62,000 bases of DNA from Mesostigma viride (GCA_009746045.1 RPFO01000392.1:1536464-1598463); one strand, 5' to 3'. Counted from the first letter of the stretch, positions 11,092 to 23,596 are shown. Notes: generated by a model not told the origin, from the sequence alone. A program made the numbers and translations.

Positions 11092-11556
11092 CATTCTGAT
11101 TCTGATTTGGCACGCTGCAAAGGTGAAAACCATTTGCATTCAGTGCCGGTCCGCGGAAAACGCGATCTGCAAATGAATCCAGGCCGGAATCGAACTGGGG
11201 ACCTCTCGCACCAATTTTTGCTGACTATAGGACGGACGTCTCCGGATCCTAAGGCATCGCCAACTGACACCTACAGTCATCCGCAAAAGTTCTCCTTTCC
11301 GGGGAGTGATGCAAGCCTGTCGGATTTGGTACCACATGTCCTTGCCTTCAATGGTTGCGAGCTTGGCAGGCCTTGGCATCCGCGATGCATAATTGGCCGC
11401 GGGCTGACTCTGCGTCCTGAGCATGTGCGTAGGCCTCCACAAGGGCGGCCTTGCCCACCGGTTTCAGAAGCGGGTACGTCCCGGTTATACGCTTGTTTTC
11501 CGCGGCCCGGCACTAAACGCAAATGGTTTTCACCTTTGCGGAGTGCCTGATCAGAA
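11092..11556. mobile_element. Inverted-repeat element, ~465 bp
   Basis: The arms at 11092-11160 and 11490-11556 are inverted copies sharing GCAAATGGTTTTCACCTTTG and GTTTTCCGCGG plus a CAGAAT end. The interior is non-coding. This is consistent with a MITE or foldback element; no clear target duplication was found. The left arm also contains a B-box-like GTTCGATTCC on the minus strand near 11190. Confidence 0.55.
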
Positions 11557-11929
11557 TATACGCTTGAGGCGGTGCCGGGTGGCCAATATACCTTGGGTTT
11601 CTGGCAGTAGAGCGTGCTAATGGGGTAACTTACCATTGAAACACACGGGGGAAATGACAAGCTTTGTAAATTACTGTCAATGCAGAGTTTTCCACTTGGA
11701 TGCATGCCCTAAAACCCTTAGAAATGCAGTCGCGTATTTTAAACGTATTTTAAGCGTATTCCGGCCGGCATAAGATTAACGTAGTTTAAGGCCGACATAA
11801 AATACCCCGTACACGTATTTTCCATTTTCCAACCTGGGGTGCACATGACAGATCAATAAGCGAGGGGTGCGTGCCGGAAAACACATCGTACATTTAAAGG
11901 CTGGCGGTTTTCGGTTCCAGTACTAGCCA
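11557..11929. other. Intergenic, nothing recognised
   Basis: AT-rich spacer with several ATTTTAA/CGTATTTT-type words; no gene or clear repeat boundary. Confidence 0.4.
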
Positions 11930-12335
11930 GAGGAGTTGACGTCGAAGGCGACCTCGGACCAGCTGGCCGGGTTCGCCATGGGGCGACTGCGCTAATTGGG
12001 CTCAGGCGATGCCGAGGGCGAGGAAAGCCCGGAGGGGACCTGGGTGACCACCAATGCTTGACTAGTGGTCAACACCGCGAGTGCCTTCGGGGAGTGAGGG
12101 CGTGAAGCTGCAGCTGGAGCTGCAGACGTATTTTCAGGGCTCAGCGCAGCCGCCATGCAGGCTGCGTTGTGTAGATGAGCGTTTGCTCGTCCTAATACTG
12201 CGTGATAGCTTCGGGAAAATATATCAGCGTGTGCGGTCTTAGAAAGACAAAGCGATTGTGATATTCACGGCCGAATTTAGTGCCCAAACGAATGAGCTCC
12301 GCCGTCAGCCATGGCTACCTCGTGGCTCGTGGCTT
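11930..12335 (-). mobile_element. 5' fragment of an ORF1-only element
   Basis: On the minus strand the 5' UTR (AGCTCATTCGTTTGGGC..., TCTTTCTAAGACCGCA) and the damaged start of ORF1 match the 5' end of the copy at 32150-30033; both share GCTCCGCCGTCAGCCATG in the plus reading at 12297 and 32107. The fragment stops within the N-terminal part of ORF1. Confidence 0.68.
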
Positions 12336-12359
12336 TTCCACCCCATGCCAGGCCTCTTT

Positions 12360-12548
12360 AGTTATGATATACATCATGGTGACCTGCAGGTGCACCCTGT
12401 GCATGCAGTGTGCACCCAGAGTAGGTGGCAGTTTACATCCTCCACCTGCCGGTTGTAGCTCAGAATGTATTAGAAACCACATGCCCCTTCTCAGGGATAT
12501 GTGTCACATATGCTCCCGACGGAGATATGTTCTTAATTAATTAGTAGT
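12360..12548 (+). mobile_element. LINE/ORF1-element 3' end, family B
   Basis: It matches 59250-59445 (+): GCAGGTGCACC, GTGCACCCAGAG, CATCCTCCACCTGC, ATGCCCCTTCTCAGGG, ATATGTGT and hairpin CTCC-CGAC-GGAG (12513-12524), then TATGTTCTTAATTAATTAG. No coding sequence remains. Confidence 0.75.
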
Positions 12549-12691
12549 TAATAAATTTTAATGCGTAGAGAAGATTTGTATTTGGGCATGCCACTTATCG
12601 CTTAGCACCATCAATCAGCGTAGTAGATTACAGCTATATAGCCGGGCAATTGGCTCGTATGGTTATAATTAGTACTTAACCATAGTCCGAC

Positions 12692-13312
12692 TATATATAT
12701 TAAAAATATAATTACTTACAGCAGAGTGAAATCACTCAAACCAAAGCAAACGCCCAGCTATAAACCTATATACAGAGCCATGTCAAAGCTCTATACTACG
12801 ATAAGACCAATGGAAACGCCTAACGGGAGGAACCTAATAGCCCTGCTGCACCGCAAAATCAGCCCGCGTACGGCGGAGCATGATGTCAGCCATGGCCCGA
12901 GTCAGCGCCACCGACAAGCGCTGACGCCAATATGACGTCCAGGTCCGCGCCGACCATGGGGCCCACTGGCCCTCCAGGTCCAGCCGGTCCTCCCGGAGCC
13001 GGCAGCACTCCTTGAAGAAGGCGGAGGTCAGGGGCCCCATGGCCCCAAACTCCTCCAGGACAAAGGGCACCACACGATGGTGCCCGACGTCGCCGTAGGC
13101 CAGGAGCTTGGCCCGCTCCGCCCGGTCCGCCGTGTAACCTGCCGTGAGGGAGGCCCCAGCCACGTGGCTAAGAGCCAAGGGCCGCGCCACCGAAACGTCA
13201 ATAAGCAGATGCCGGCCACCCCCCTCAAAGTCCAGCACCACGATGTCAGGCCGGTGGTTGGGGGAATAGAAGGCAGCGCCATCCGCATCCTCGGACCGGA
13301 TGTTCCCTCGGA
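12692..13312 (-). pseudogene. RLE-type LINE, 5'-truncated C-terminus
   Basis: It encodes from NIRSEDADGAAFYSPNHRPD through VLDFEGGGRHLLIDVSVARP to QQGY-stop (12834), nearly identical to the end of the plus-strand LINE at 28418. This is the restriction-like endonuclease domain (RPD...E...D motif) of R2/NeSL/Utopia-type retrotransposons. The 3' UTR ends ATATTTTTAATATATATA. A 26-bp near-perfect direct repeat (TATATAGCCGGGCAMTTGGC...) flanks it at 12635-12660 and 13320-13345, as expected for a long target duplication; 31 unexplained bases lie between the left repeat and the element end. Confidence 0.85.
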
Positions 13313-13345
13313 CCGGATATATATAGCCGGGCACTTGGCTCGTAT

Positions 13346-13519
13346 ACCAATCAGCTATAGCCGAGCCGGACACGTCGCATGGCCCAACCGCAGGGCTGCA
13401 GCCCGCACAGCCAGGTAGGCACCTCCTTACGTGGGACGGGCCCAGCGATCTGAAACACGCCGGGCTGCCCGCATCCGCAGCTAGTCGAGGACACGAGGGC
13501 CCCTCGGCTTAGGCCTCTC
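13346..13519. other. Spacer between LINE copy and ORF1 element
   Basis: No gene. It runs up to the TTAA-repeat tail of the next element. Confidence 0.4.
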
Positions 13520-14630
13520 CATTAATTAATTAATTAATTAAACTCGTGCTCCCGTTGGGGAGTCACGGAGCACCGAAGTGCTTTTAATCCCTGTGTGTGC
13601 ACTACAGGAGAAAGGGCAGAGACCCCCAGTCTCCTTCATGCCAAAGGCATGCCACAGCTGCAATCGGGCGCGGCTAGCTAAGGACAGGCTAACGATCCGG
13701 CAAACTGTGGGTGCAATAAGACCCATGTGAGCATGTCATAGCAAGGAGCGTGGGCAAGTAATCTGAACATAGCCAGGGCGTAGCATGGCTGTACTAGAAC
13801 TAGGCTAAGGCTATGGCTGGTTGTGTACCGTGCGTTGGCGGCACGTGACTAGGTTTGTTGGCACAGCTAGGACATTCTAGGCATGGCTGCCTTAGCGACA
13901 GTGACTCCAATGGTTACAAGCTAGGGCTATTGCTATTCTAGCCCGCTGGGGGCGTCCACATCTTGTGGTTGATCATCAGGTCCCCGCCCCTCCATGCAGT
14001 ACACCTTGGGCTTCTGGGGGTCCTGCTTATGGCGGAGGTATTCCGGCCACAGGTCGCGTCGCTGCTGTTGCTGAGCGGGGGTTAGGTCGTCATCCAGCGT
14101 CCAGGTGAGGTCGTGCAACCGCTTGCGACGAGAGAGGAACCGCTGCTTATCCTCAGGGGAGAGGAAGGTTAGCAGGACTGGTGGGGCGGCCGCCTTGTCC
14201 CGTGAGTGGGGAAGGCGGTGGCACCCACGCAGTTCTACCTCACCTACCAGGCCCATGAGGGTAAGAAGCTGGTTCTTGATCTCGTCAGCAAGGGAGGTTG
14301 ACGTCTCACCTGGCTTCTGGGGGAAGCGACGTAGCACCACTCGGCACTCGCGGCGAGCGCGATCGGTGACCTCCCGTTGCTGGGCCTGGCGGTGGTCCTC
14401 CAGCTCCTGGAGCTTCGTGGCGATGGCGTCGGTGGTGGAGGCGGTCGCTGTCCGCAGCAGGTCCGCGTAGGAGAGCGGGAGGTCACCAGCATCCTGCCGG
14501 GGTGGCTGGGAGGCAATGGTGGCCGTCTGCTCCGCTAGCTTTGGGACCTGTGTGGCCAGGGCCTCGGTGTGGGCGGTGATGGCCTCAAGCTTCTTCATGA
14601 GCACGCCGCACTTGCCTTCCACCTGGTTAA
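13520..14630 (-). mobile_element. ORF1-only element, 3' half (ORF1 C-terminus and family A 3' end)
   Basis: The minus-strand ORF from 14626 to 13933 encodes the ORF1 C-terminal half: CHRL-containing RRM-like core (CRVVLRRFPQKPGETS, VELRGCHRLPHSRDKA, PPVLLTFLSPEDKQRFL), then TWTLDDDLTPAQQQQRRDLW, the layout of L1-type ORF1 nucleic-acid chaperones. The 5' half lies at 29010-29698, separated by the piggyBac-type insertion at TTAA (14627-14630 = 29010-29013). After the stop only about 400 bp of 3' UTR follow before hairpin CTCCC-GTTG-GGGAG (13549-13562) and a (TTAA)n tail at 13520-13541. No ORF2 is present. Confidence 0.82.
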
Positions 14631-14947
14631 CCCCTAAATGGTCTGGCTGCCGATTTTCCGCCTAAAACTGTCAGTTACAGCCGACACGTCGGCACCTTCT
14701 CGGGGGACCAAATGCCGCGAAATCTATTGAGAATTAGGAAAAGCTTAGCTGAGAAGATCGAAAGTTTATAAGTTTCCTCACAGCATGGTACTAGGGTTTG
14801 CATACTTTTGACAAAGTTTAACCCATGTTCTGGACCGTCCAAGGTGGGGGGGTACAGGGTTTTTTGGGTACTTTTGGGTGCAGTCGGTACCGACGTACGA
14901 CGCAAAATTCACGTTCGCACGTGATTTTCTTGTGTGACAGCCCGTGC

Positions 14948-17437
14948 ATGGCGGCCGCGCCCACGACCATGGCAGCCTCAGGGCGGCTCGTTAGGGGCCT
15001 TAGAGTTAGCGTTCCTGCGGTCCTGTTCGGGGCTGACTGGGCAGAGGATAAATATGGTGAAAATTATGCGAATGTGCGCATACCAGGGACAGTAACGCGG
15101 GTGACACGAGACAAAACGCAGGCATTTTGCTTGTTCGATGGCGATAAAAGGCCGCTCCCACTCACGAAGGACCAGGTTTTTGAGTATCTGGTGGCTGCTG
15201 ACGATGTGGGGGATGGTGCCGATGAAACTCCTGGCCCGGCAGAGGCGCGGGAGGCGACCCCTGAGGCGGATGAGGTGGAGCAGTCGGACGCTGGGTCTGA
15301 GGAGGAATACGAGGAGGAGGAGGAGGATGACGGCGAGGATGATGAGGAGGACATCGAGGAGTCTCCGGTGAAGAAGCGCAAGCGTTCACGAGCCAAGAAA
15401 GCTGCATGCCAAGCACCCCCCCCGGCGCCAGAGGATCGATGGGGGCAGAAAGAAAGGCCGCAAATCGCTGGCCGCGCGGGCTCCGGATTCTGACCCGGAA
15501 GAGGAGGAACATCTGCAAAAGCAGTCCGATGGCGTGGAGGACATGCCTGAGCAGGATGTGGGCGATCCGGTGCTAAGCGACGATGAGCCTGCTGATGAGG
15601 GGAGTGCCTCGGATCCTGCACGAGGGTGGGTTTTGGGGGTGGGAGCACCCGACGGCCATGTGCAGTCTTTGTCGACAAACATTGCTGTCGACGTTGCCAT
15701 GCCAACTCCTGAGCAGGCCAAGCTGCCTGGCGGCAACCAGACTAAGTACCAAGAGAGCCCTATCGACATCTTTGCTCTGCTGTGGACACGAGATGAGGTG
15801 CTGGGCCCAATTGTGGAGGAGACAAACAGGTATGCCAACATGAAGCTGGCCACTCTGCCACCCCAGGCACGTGAGTGGACGCCATTGACCATCCATGAGC
15901 TGGCCAAGTGGTTGGGGATCCTGGTTACCATGGGCCTGGGGCGCCTGCCTAACGCACAGCTCTACTTCACTGACCGCAAGGTGGGCATGTCCACAGCCCC
16001 GGGCCTGCAGCACGCCATGTCATTCAAGCGTTTCCAGCAGATCACACGCTCACCTGCACTTCAGGGACAGTGCTTTCAAGCCAGCCAACACCGAGTGCCG
16101 CGAGTACCGCCTCTACCAGTTCGAGTGGCTCGAGATCCACCTCAACAAGCTAGGCGTACAAGAAGTACTGCACGCTCGGGGGGAAGTGCGCCATCGACGA
16201 GCGCTGCGTGGGCACCGGCCACAAGTACTGCTGCATTCGCTGCTTCAACCCACTGAAGCCAGCCCCCTTTCACATCCTGGGGTACTCCGCGTGTGGCCAC
16301 CCCAGCGGCTACCTGTGGCACTACCACACGTACGACAAGCTGCCGGAGGAGCAGCACACGGTCAAGGTGGTGCAGCTCCTGGGGGAGACCCTGCCCCACC
16401 CCATGGACGTGGCCATGGACAGGTGGTACACCAGCCGGCCAGCCGTGGAGAGTGGCTGCATGAGCAGGGCCACAACGTGGTCGGCACGGTTGTGCCCAAC
16501 CGCAGGGGCATCCCCTGGGCTGAGCTCAAGATGCTCATCCCCAAGGGCAAGGCACTCAAGCAGGGCTTCTACGCGTGGGCAGTGCACGAGGAGACGGGGC
16601 TGCAGGCGCTTGTGTGCCGGGATGGACCGCAAGCTCGTGTACCTGCTGCAGAAGGGGTATGGCCTGCAGGAGGTCTTGGTGGACCGCCACGGCGGGCGTG
16701 GCAATGCGAGGGTGAACGTCCCAGCACCGTCAGCCGTCCCCAACTACTGGTCATGCTACAAAGCAGTCGACCTGTTTGACCAGCTGGCTGCAGAGTATGA
16801 CGTGGGCAGGGCCCTGGTGAGCAGGGTGTGGTGGCACAGGGCCTTTGGGGCCCACCTGGTGAATGCCATCACCAATTCATACCTGCTGATGACCTTCGTC
16901 AACCGCGGCAAGTCCACCATGACCCACTACACCTTCCTGTCCCTGCTGGCAGCCCAGCTGGGCGAGAACAAGTGGCCAGGGGCGCCTGCCCCTGTCAGGC
17001 AGCTCACCCTCACACCAACCAGGGAGGGACGGTGGGATGGCAACCACCAGCCTGAGCGCATTCCCTTCGTGATCGAGGCTGACTGCGCGGTCTGCTCCGC
17101 CACAACCACCACCGGTGCCCGCAAGCGCACAAGCTCGTGGTGCCCAGAGTGTGACATTGCTCTGTGCAGCAGCGTGGACTATCCGTGCTTCCAGATTTTC
17201 CACTCAGGCCAAGTGCCAGGGCTGGACGTGATTCCAGGGGAGTCAACCCCTGACGCCAGGCACTCCAAGAAACTCACCGAGAAGAGCGAGCCGGGGAGGA
17301 CCTGGGCAGGACAAAGGCAGACCCGCAGGACGGCAGGGCCTGGTTCCACCCTGCAAGGGGTCGCTAGGAAGGCCTGGCTGAGGGCCAACTGCCCCATCAA
17401 CAAGAAGAAGAAGAAGAAGTCAACCACCCCATCATAA
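14948..17437 (+). pseudogene. piggyBac-like DDE transposase, frameshifted
   Basis: The start codon at 14948 opens MAAAPTTMAASGRLVRGLRV, followed by an acidic block and a basic block (VKKRKRSRAKK). The frame shifts near 15430, 16050, 16155, 16450 and 16620. The pieces give the DDE_Tnp_1_7 fold: ESPIDIFALLWT, then the first catalytic Asp (CAIDERCVG), the second (VAMDRWYTS) and the third (KAVDLFDQLAAEYD). A C-terminal Cys-rich zinc domain (CAVCS...WCPECDIALC) precedes a Lys-rich end. Length and order fit piggyBac transposases. At least five indels make it inactive. Confidence 0.88.
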
Positions 17438-18291
17438 ACTGGGTGTATTGTACGCCATAGGCAGTTTGCACACTATAGTGGCTCCTCTTGAGAGGCTTGT
17501 GTGTTGCTTATTTTAATTGTGCATGTGTGCCCATTATCAGTTTGTAGGGCATGAACATCTGATTGCCACATGGATGAGCATGTAATGTGTTGGTGGTGTT
17601 ATATGTGCATGGTGGTGTATCTCACTTGTAGGCTCATCGCTCAGCCTCGTGAATGGTATATAGCCAAGCAGTGTCTCCACCCCGAGCCAGTTTATTTTAC
17701 ATTGCCACCTTGTGTTGCCAGTCTAGTGCACCCAGTTTGAGCTTAGATGGACAATAATTAGGTTGGGGATGTGACCTTGTCTTGTGATGAACATCGTTGC
17801 ATGCCAGCGGCCCCTACTCATGGCGCTTTTATTTGCAAGCATAATAAACCATTTTATTGCATATAATGAGTCAAAACTATCAAGGAAGTTCATATTTCAC
17901 GTCTATGCTATTAGTTGGGTCCCAGGACCTACAATAATGACAGCCACCCTTGAGATAGCATGTGACACGTACATGAAACAAGTACTGCCGATGCATCGGC
18001 ACCTTCTTGTACAGGGTGTAACTACTGGCATACCCATCCAACCATGGACCCCAATGGCTCAAACTATTCACCAACTAATTCTCCATCATCCCTGAAGTGG
18101 CAGGTGCCTAGGTATTTTTGCCTAATTCACAACACACATTCTACCAAAAATGAAAACGCGCGTCTTGACCCCCCTGACTTTGACGGCAGTTATATATAGC
18201 CTACCCTGCATATATATGAGACCTTCCTCCCTGTTGAAAGAACTAATGGGTTTGCCTTCTACAATGCTTGTGATTGGAACCCAAATGTGCC
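17438..18291. other. piggyBac 3' non-coding region
   Basis: No gene. It contains the palindrome GCCGATGCATCGGC (17987-18000). The 20 bases AGTACTGCCGATGCATCGGC at 17981-18000 recur inverted near the right terminus (28974-28993), so this is probably subterminal transposon DNA. Confidence 0.55.
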
Positions 18292-18976
18292 TGTCCTTGC
18301 AGGTACAGGCTATGGAGGATGGAAGCAAAGAGACAGAGACTCAGTTTGAGGCAGAATGATAGTGAGGAGTACCTTTGGCAAGGCTCCTCAGTTGTTTTAT
18401 TAACTCGAGGAAAAAACACAGGCAGAAAACTGGAATGACCTGATTGGCTGGCTAGGAATGTGCCTAGGAATATTCTCATGTAATACTCAGGCCACCAATC
18501 AGGTTAGGTCAGTGTACAGGCTACCAATCAGATCTAGACAAGAATAAATCTTATCTTGTAACTGCTGTACAGCCTTATCTTGTAACTGATGTACAGTCTT
18601 AACTTGTAACTGCTGCACAGTAATCTAACTATTTAATAAAAGATCTCTCTGTGTGTGATCTGATGATGATGAAGTAAATCTGGCGTGAACATATCAGCGC
18701 CACATCTGACATGCACAGTGTACATGTCAATCAGTCAACTGTCCTGTCATAGATTCTCATCTGACATGTCATAGGTCAGCTGACATAGACAGATTTGTCA
18801 GCTGCCTATAAGGATCCACTTGGCATAGGTACTAATCCCTGATTACTAAAACTGGCCACAACTTTCTCATTTGTAGGCCAAATCCAACGGGATAAAAAAC
18901 AGTGGCTCCTGTACAAGAGCCTCTATCTATCTAGCCAGGTCAGGTGGGTACAAATACAAGGACCATGTCCTTGACA
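18292..18976 (-). repeat. Copia 3' LTR (boundaries approximate)
   Basis: On the minus strand it begins TGTCAAGGACATGGTCCTTG directly after a polypurine tract (AAGGGGGG, 18977-18984). A plausible end is CAAGGACA at 18292. It contains three tandem 25-bp units (CTTGTAACTGCTGTACAG type) at 18552-18626 and many TGACATGTCA-like palindromes at 18700-18800. It is not recognisably the same as the LTR-like segment at 23609-24420. Confidence 0.6.
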
Positions 18977-19078
18977 CCCCCCTTACAACACATGACCTTG
19001 CTCTAGTGCTATCCTGTCAAGTATAACACTTAGAGCAAAAAAAGCTCTCAGCCCCTGTGGGCATATACAACTGCATAT

Positions 19079-21583
19079 CTAAGTAGACACCAGCAGCTTG
19101 TCCCGCAGGGTGATGAACCGTGCCCTTCCCAGGGCCTTGGTGAAGATGTCAGCCAGGTTGTCCTTGCCAGGGCAGTGACGCATGCAGATGGAGCCCCCCT
19201 CCACCTGCTCACGGATGAAGTGGTAGCGCACGTCGATGTGCTTGGTGCGCTTGGGGTGCACAGGATCCTTGGCCAGGGCCACCGCGCCAGTGTTGTCGCA
19301 CAGCACGGTCGTGGGCCCCTCCACCGGTGCACCCAGGTCTCCCAGCAGGCGCCTGAGTGGCAGCACCAGCTGGGTGACGCTGCTCGCAGCAATGTACTCT
19401 GCCTCGCAGGAAGACAGAGCAACAATGGGTTGCTTGCGGCTGCACCACTCCACGGGCGCACCCCGGAACAGGACCAGGTTGCCCGTCACAGAGCGTCTGG
19501 ACTCTGGGCAGTTAGCCCAGTCAGCGTCAGTCCAGGCCTCCAGCCCCCCTTCCTGACCATACCGCAGACCCTTGTCCCTCGTGGTGTAGAGGTACCGGAT
19601 CAGGCGGTCGGCAGCCTCCATGTGGGCTGCCGTGGGTGCCTGCATGTGCTGAGCCAGTTGGTTGACAGCAAAAGCAATGTCTGGACGTGTCCACAGCGCG
19701 ACATACAGCACGGCACCGGTTTTGGACTGATACAGCTGGGTGTCCGGGGCATTGAGCTGCATTCCCCCCTCGCGTTGGGGACTAACACGGGACACACTGA
19801 CCGGGGTGCGTACAGGGAAGGAGGGAGAAAGCCCAAAGCGGGCAGCCAGGGCCTCAATATACACAGTTTGGTGCAAGGAAAGAGACCGGGAAACAGGGTC
19901 GACATGGAGAGAAACACCGAGGAAAAAAGAAGGGTCATCGGACTCGGTGATCTGAAACTTGCTGGCCAAACGATGAGACCACGAGGCCAGCCAGGAAGAG
20001 GAAGGACTGCCTGCAATAATGTCGTCGACATGGACAAACACAAACGTACGAGACGTGGGATACACGTACAGGCAGGAATCCGTTGGGCTTTGTACAGCAC
20101 CATCGGAGAGAAGATAGGCACTAAATGTTTTGTGCCAGTTACGTGGTGCCTGCTTGATGCCATAGAGGCTGCGTTGCAGCTTCCACACCAGCACATCACC
20201 AGCGGCATCACGCTGCTCAAAGCCAGCAGGAGGACGCACATAGACGTCCTCAGAAAGTGGGGCGTACAAAAACGCAGTGCGAACATCAAGTTGCTTCAGC
20301 ACATACCCAGACGAGACACCAAAAGCTAGTGCCAAACGAATGGTGGAGGAACGAACAGTAGGGCTAAAGACCTCAGTGAAATCTATGCCTTCCCGCTGAG
20401 CAAAGCCCTTCACAACAAAACGGGCCTTGAAACGGCCATCGCTTTTGACAGCAAACACCCACCGAGATGGAAGGACCTTGGCAGTGCGAGGAAGAGACTT
20501 GGAAGAAACGAGTGAATATACTGCATGTTCGCGAATGCTAGAAAGCTCACTATCCATCGCAGCACGCCACTCAGGGCTAGCATGGGCCTCAGCAAAAGAG
20601 GAGGGGATGGACGTGGAACCTGAGCTAGTGTGGAGTGAGAAAGTATCAAACAGATCACGCACACTCATGTAGTCAGGGTAAAAACGAGCCCATTTAGGGG
20701 AAACACGATCAAGAGGGGTTGTGGGTAACACCTGAGCGAGGGGATCATGTGCAACGCCGTCGGACACCAGTGCAGCAGTGGCCATAGCGGCAGCCGGTTG
20801 CTTGCCGCGGAGGGCCTGCACTAATTTGTGTAGCTGGGACGAAGAAGGAGATTCAGCAGCAGGTGTGTCTGCCGTCGACACGTGTCCAGGTGGTGTAGAG
20901 GTAGAAGCCGACGACGCCTCCAGCGCAGGACTTGGTGCGAAAACAGGTGCAGACTCAGACTCAGCGGGTTTGGGCTCAGGACTTGGCGCTGGCGCCTCCT
21001 CCAGTGGCGAGCCCCCCTCACCACTGGCATCCCCCGACAAAGCCTCCAGTGGCGAGCCCCCCTCACCACTGGCATCCCCCAAAGCAGTGCCCCCACTGCT
21101 GGCAGCGCCCACAGCAGCGTCCTCACTGCTGGCAGCGGCGCGCCGCGCCATGGCTCTAGTCACAGGACCAGAGGGCGGTAGGGCCAGAGTAGTATCAGGC
21201 CCAGGGACAGAATTCTCAGTGACCGGTGGCAGCAGAAGCTCGGAAGCCTCCTCCCCCTCCACCAGTGCCGGCAGCAGCTGAGGTGATGGCAGGGCGTCGT
21301 TGCGCCAGGCCTCATTGAAGGCCACGTGGCGACGTTGCACCAAAGTGCGAGTGGCGGAGTCCAGGATCAGATATGCCGGCGAGTCGGGAGCATAACCGAC
21401 AAAAATGCCAGGCATGGCCTTGGCCTCCAGCTTGCCACGATGCCCTTCCACACGATGCCAGGCTGGGCAGCCGAAAATGCGCATGTGCGACAGATCAGCG
21501 TGATGACCTGTCAGCAAAAAGTGTGGCGTGGCATCACCAGGATTCGAGGAGCACGGCAGGCGGTTCAGATATAAATAGCACAC
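19079..21583 (-). pseudogene. Copia pol, integrase C-terminus, reverse transcriptase and RNase H
   Basis: One open frame of 834 codons. It starts within the integrase (GCPAWHRVEGHRGKLEAKA, GIFVGY), continues through a Ser/Pro-rich linker with a duplicated 48-bp unit (about 21000-21085), then RT (FKARFVVKGFAQREGIDFTE, LDVRTAFLYAPL, LYGIKQAPRNWH, FVHVDDIIAG) and RNase H (AWTDADWANCPE, CEAEYIAAS, DNTGAVALA), ending DIFTKALGRARF. Domain order PR-IN-RT-RH defines Ty1/copia. The frame change from the upstream ORF occurs at 21565-21583, so a continuous polyprotein is not made without a shift. Confidence 0.92.
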
Positions 21584-22724
21584 TGGAGTGCCAATGCCCA
21601 GTATGCCTTCCCCAGGCCGGCGTGTGTCAACATCGCTAGAGTCATGCCCATTGCCAGGCCCCAGAGCCGCTCCGCTACGCCGTTCTGCTCAGGGCAGTAA
21701 GGCGCGGAGAACTCCTGGTGGACGCGGTGTTCAGCACACACCGCCCGCCAGGCTTGACCGGTGAAGACCGCGTCATTGTCGGTGCGCAGCACGACAGAGC
21801 CGGCGTAGAAGGGGCGAATATCGCGGACGAGCAGCTCTGCAAACCGCCCCACCGCCTCGTCCTTGGTCTTGAGCGCAAACCCCCATCGCCACCGAGTGGC
21901 ATCGTCAGTGATGCCCAAGAAGTAGCGGGCTCCCCCCAGCGACTCGACGCTCATCGGGCCCAGCAGGTCGCCATGAAGCTTGGCGCGCGGCACAGTGGAT
22001 CGCCGCTGCCCTGGCGGAAATGGCTGGCGCTTGATGAAGCCAGCCGGGCAGGATGGGCAGCCAGGAGCAGTTGGACTCCTCGTCGTCAAGTTGGATGCAG
22101 GGATGGCAACCAGCTTCTTGATGCGGTCGGCACCAGCATGGCCCAAACGCCAGTGCAGCAGCAGGTTAACCGGCCGCTCCACCGTCACAGCAGCCATCGC
22201 TGGCGCTGTCTTCGCCGCAGGTAACACGTAGATGTTGTTCTGCATGGCGATCTTGTGATGCTTGTTATCCAGCACCACTGTCTCTTTGTGGAAATCCACC
22301 TTGTGACCTGCCTTTGCGAGTTGCGCGACTGAAAGGAGTCGTGCATTCAGGCCAGGTACAAGCAGCGCTCCTTGCAAGCGCACGCTGTGGCCAGGAAGCT
22401 CCACAGCGATGGTGCCCTGGCCGGTAGCGTGCAGCTGTCCGCCGGAGCCAGCGATTGCCCTGCTGTGGGGGGTCAGAGACACAAAGTCAGAACGGCACGG
22501 GGACATGTGGCTGCTCGCAGCCGAGTCCAGCACCCAGGTGAGGTTGTCGCACGTATACTGCGTGAGAGCAGCAGCCTCCAGCGGCGTCGACGGCGACTCC
22601 TCGGCGATGGTGACCATGCAGAAGCCAGGCGGCAGTTCAGCCGCCTCCTGAGTTGCGTTGGCAGCGGATCCAGCAGGTGCGTTGCGTCCCTTGTTCTGGT
22701 TCCCTCGGTTGCCGCCCTTGCCCC
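21565..22724 (-). pseudogene. Copia pol, protease and integrase core
   Basis: The minus-strand frame carries the aspartic protease box as WVLDSAASSHMS (the family usually has DSGAS; Gly is replaced by Ala). The integrase zinc motif follows as HWRLGHAG...CPSCPAG, and the catalytic triad as LHGDLLGP, LRTDNDAVF and CPEQNGVAER. It ends at a stop (CAIYI) where the RT frame takes over. Its junction with gag lies at a run of six G (22724-22729), suggesting a one-base indel. Confidence 0.9.
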
Positions 22725-23516
22725 CCTGTGCTGGTTGGGGTACCAGCGTGGGGCCTTCTCAGGATGCTCCTTCCAGCAGTCTTTGTCCTTGTGATTTGAC
22801 AGGCCACAGTGACTGCATTTCTTGGTCCCCCCGTTCCCCTTGCTGTTGGTGTGGTAGGCCTGGCCAGTGCCAGCACTCTCCTTTTTCACCACAGCACGTC
22901 CCCCCTTGAGCAGATCCTCCGCCTCCATGAGTGCCCTCTTCACCACAGGTAGTGGGTCCTCCTCGTTGAACCGTACAGACACCAGCGCAGGGCGGTACTC
23001 GTCTGTCAGTGCTCCCAGTAGAATGGCAGCAAAATCACGGTCCTGGATGACTCCCCCTGCAGCCTGGTAGTCAGCACGTAGAAGCTCCGCCCTCCTCACA
23101 AGCTGTTGCATGGTCTCGTTAGGAAGCTTCTGTAGGCGGTGCAGCTTGCTCCTCAGCTCAAACCTGTGACTCTTGGTTAGCCTGGTTTGCTCATAGTTCT
23201 CCATGAGACACTGCCATGCTTGGCTACCAGTTTTGTTGGCCACAGTGGCCATTAGGCGTGCAGCTTCACCTGTTAGACAGGTGAGCAAAGCTGCCCACAG
23301 GGCCTTATCAGCCCTGTCATTCTCCTCAGTACCCAGCAGGACAGCATCCAAACTGAAAAGACTGACAACAGCCAAAAACAAATTCTTCCACTCCTCCCAC
23401 TTGCTGTAATCATCACCAGCTGCACCAACAAATTTCTTGCAGCTCTTGGCAACTGTTGAAACAAGAGAGGTGTAGTCAGGCTGTCTGGTAGGAGTTTGGG
23501 TGTCTTGATCCTCCAT
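22725..23516 (-). pseudogene. Copia gag
   Basis: It starts MEDQDTQTPTRQ at 23516. It contains a capsid-like helical region (SKWEEWKNLFLAVV, SQAWQCLMENYEQT, LRSKLHRLQKLPNETMQQLV) and a zinc knuckle CSHCGLSNHKDKDC (C-x2-C-x4-H-x4-C). About 260 residues, typical for copia Gag. The frame is lost at the poly-G run near 22724. Confidence 0.9.
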
Positions 23517-23596
23517 GGTTGATCTGGGTCTGGGTGTTGTCTCTGGGGTAGTCAGATGAATGTCTCTGCTCCTCAAATGCAGGGTAGGCATCAAAC

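Noticed and set aside
11160-11240. tRNA or tRNA-derived SINE on the minus strand
   Set aside because: A GTTCGATTCC B-box-like word is present, but no cloverleaf pairs (T-stem mismatched, no acceptor stem).
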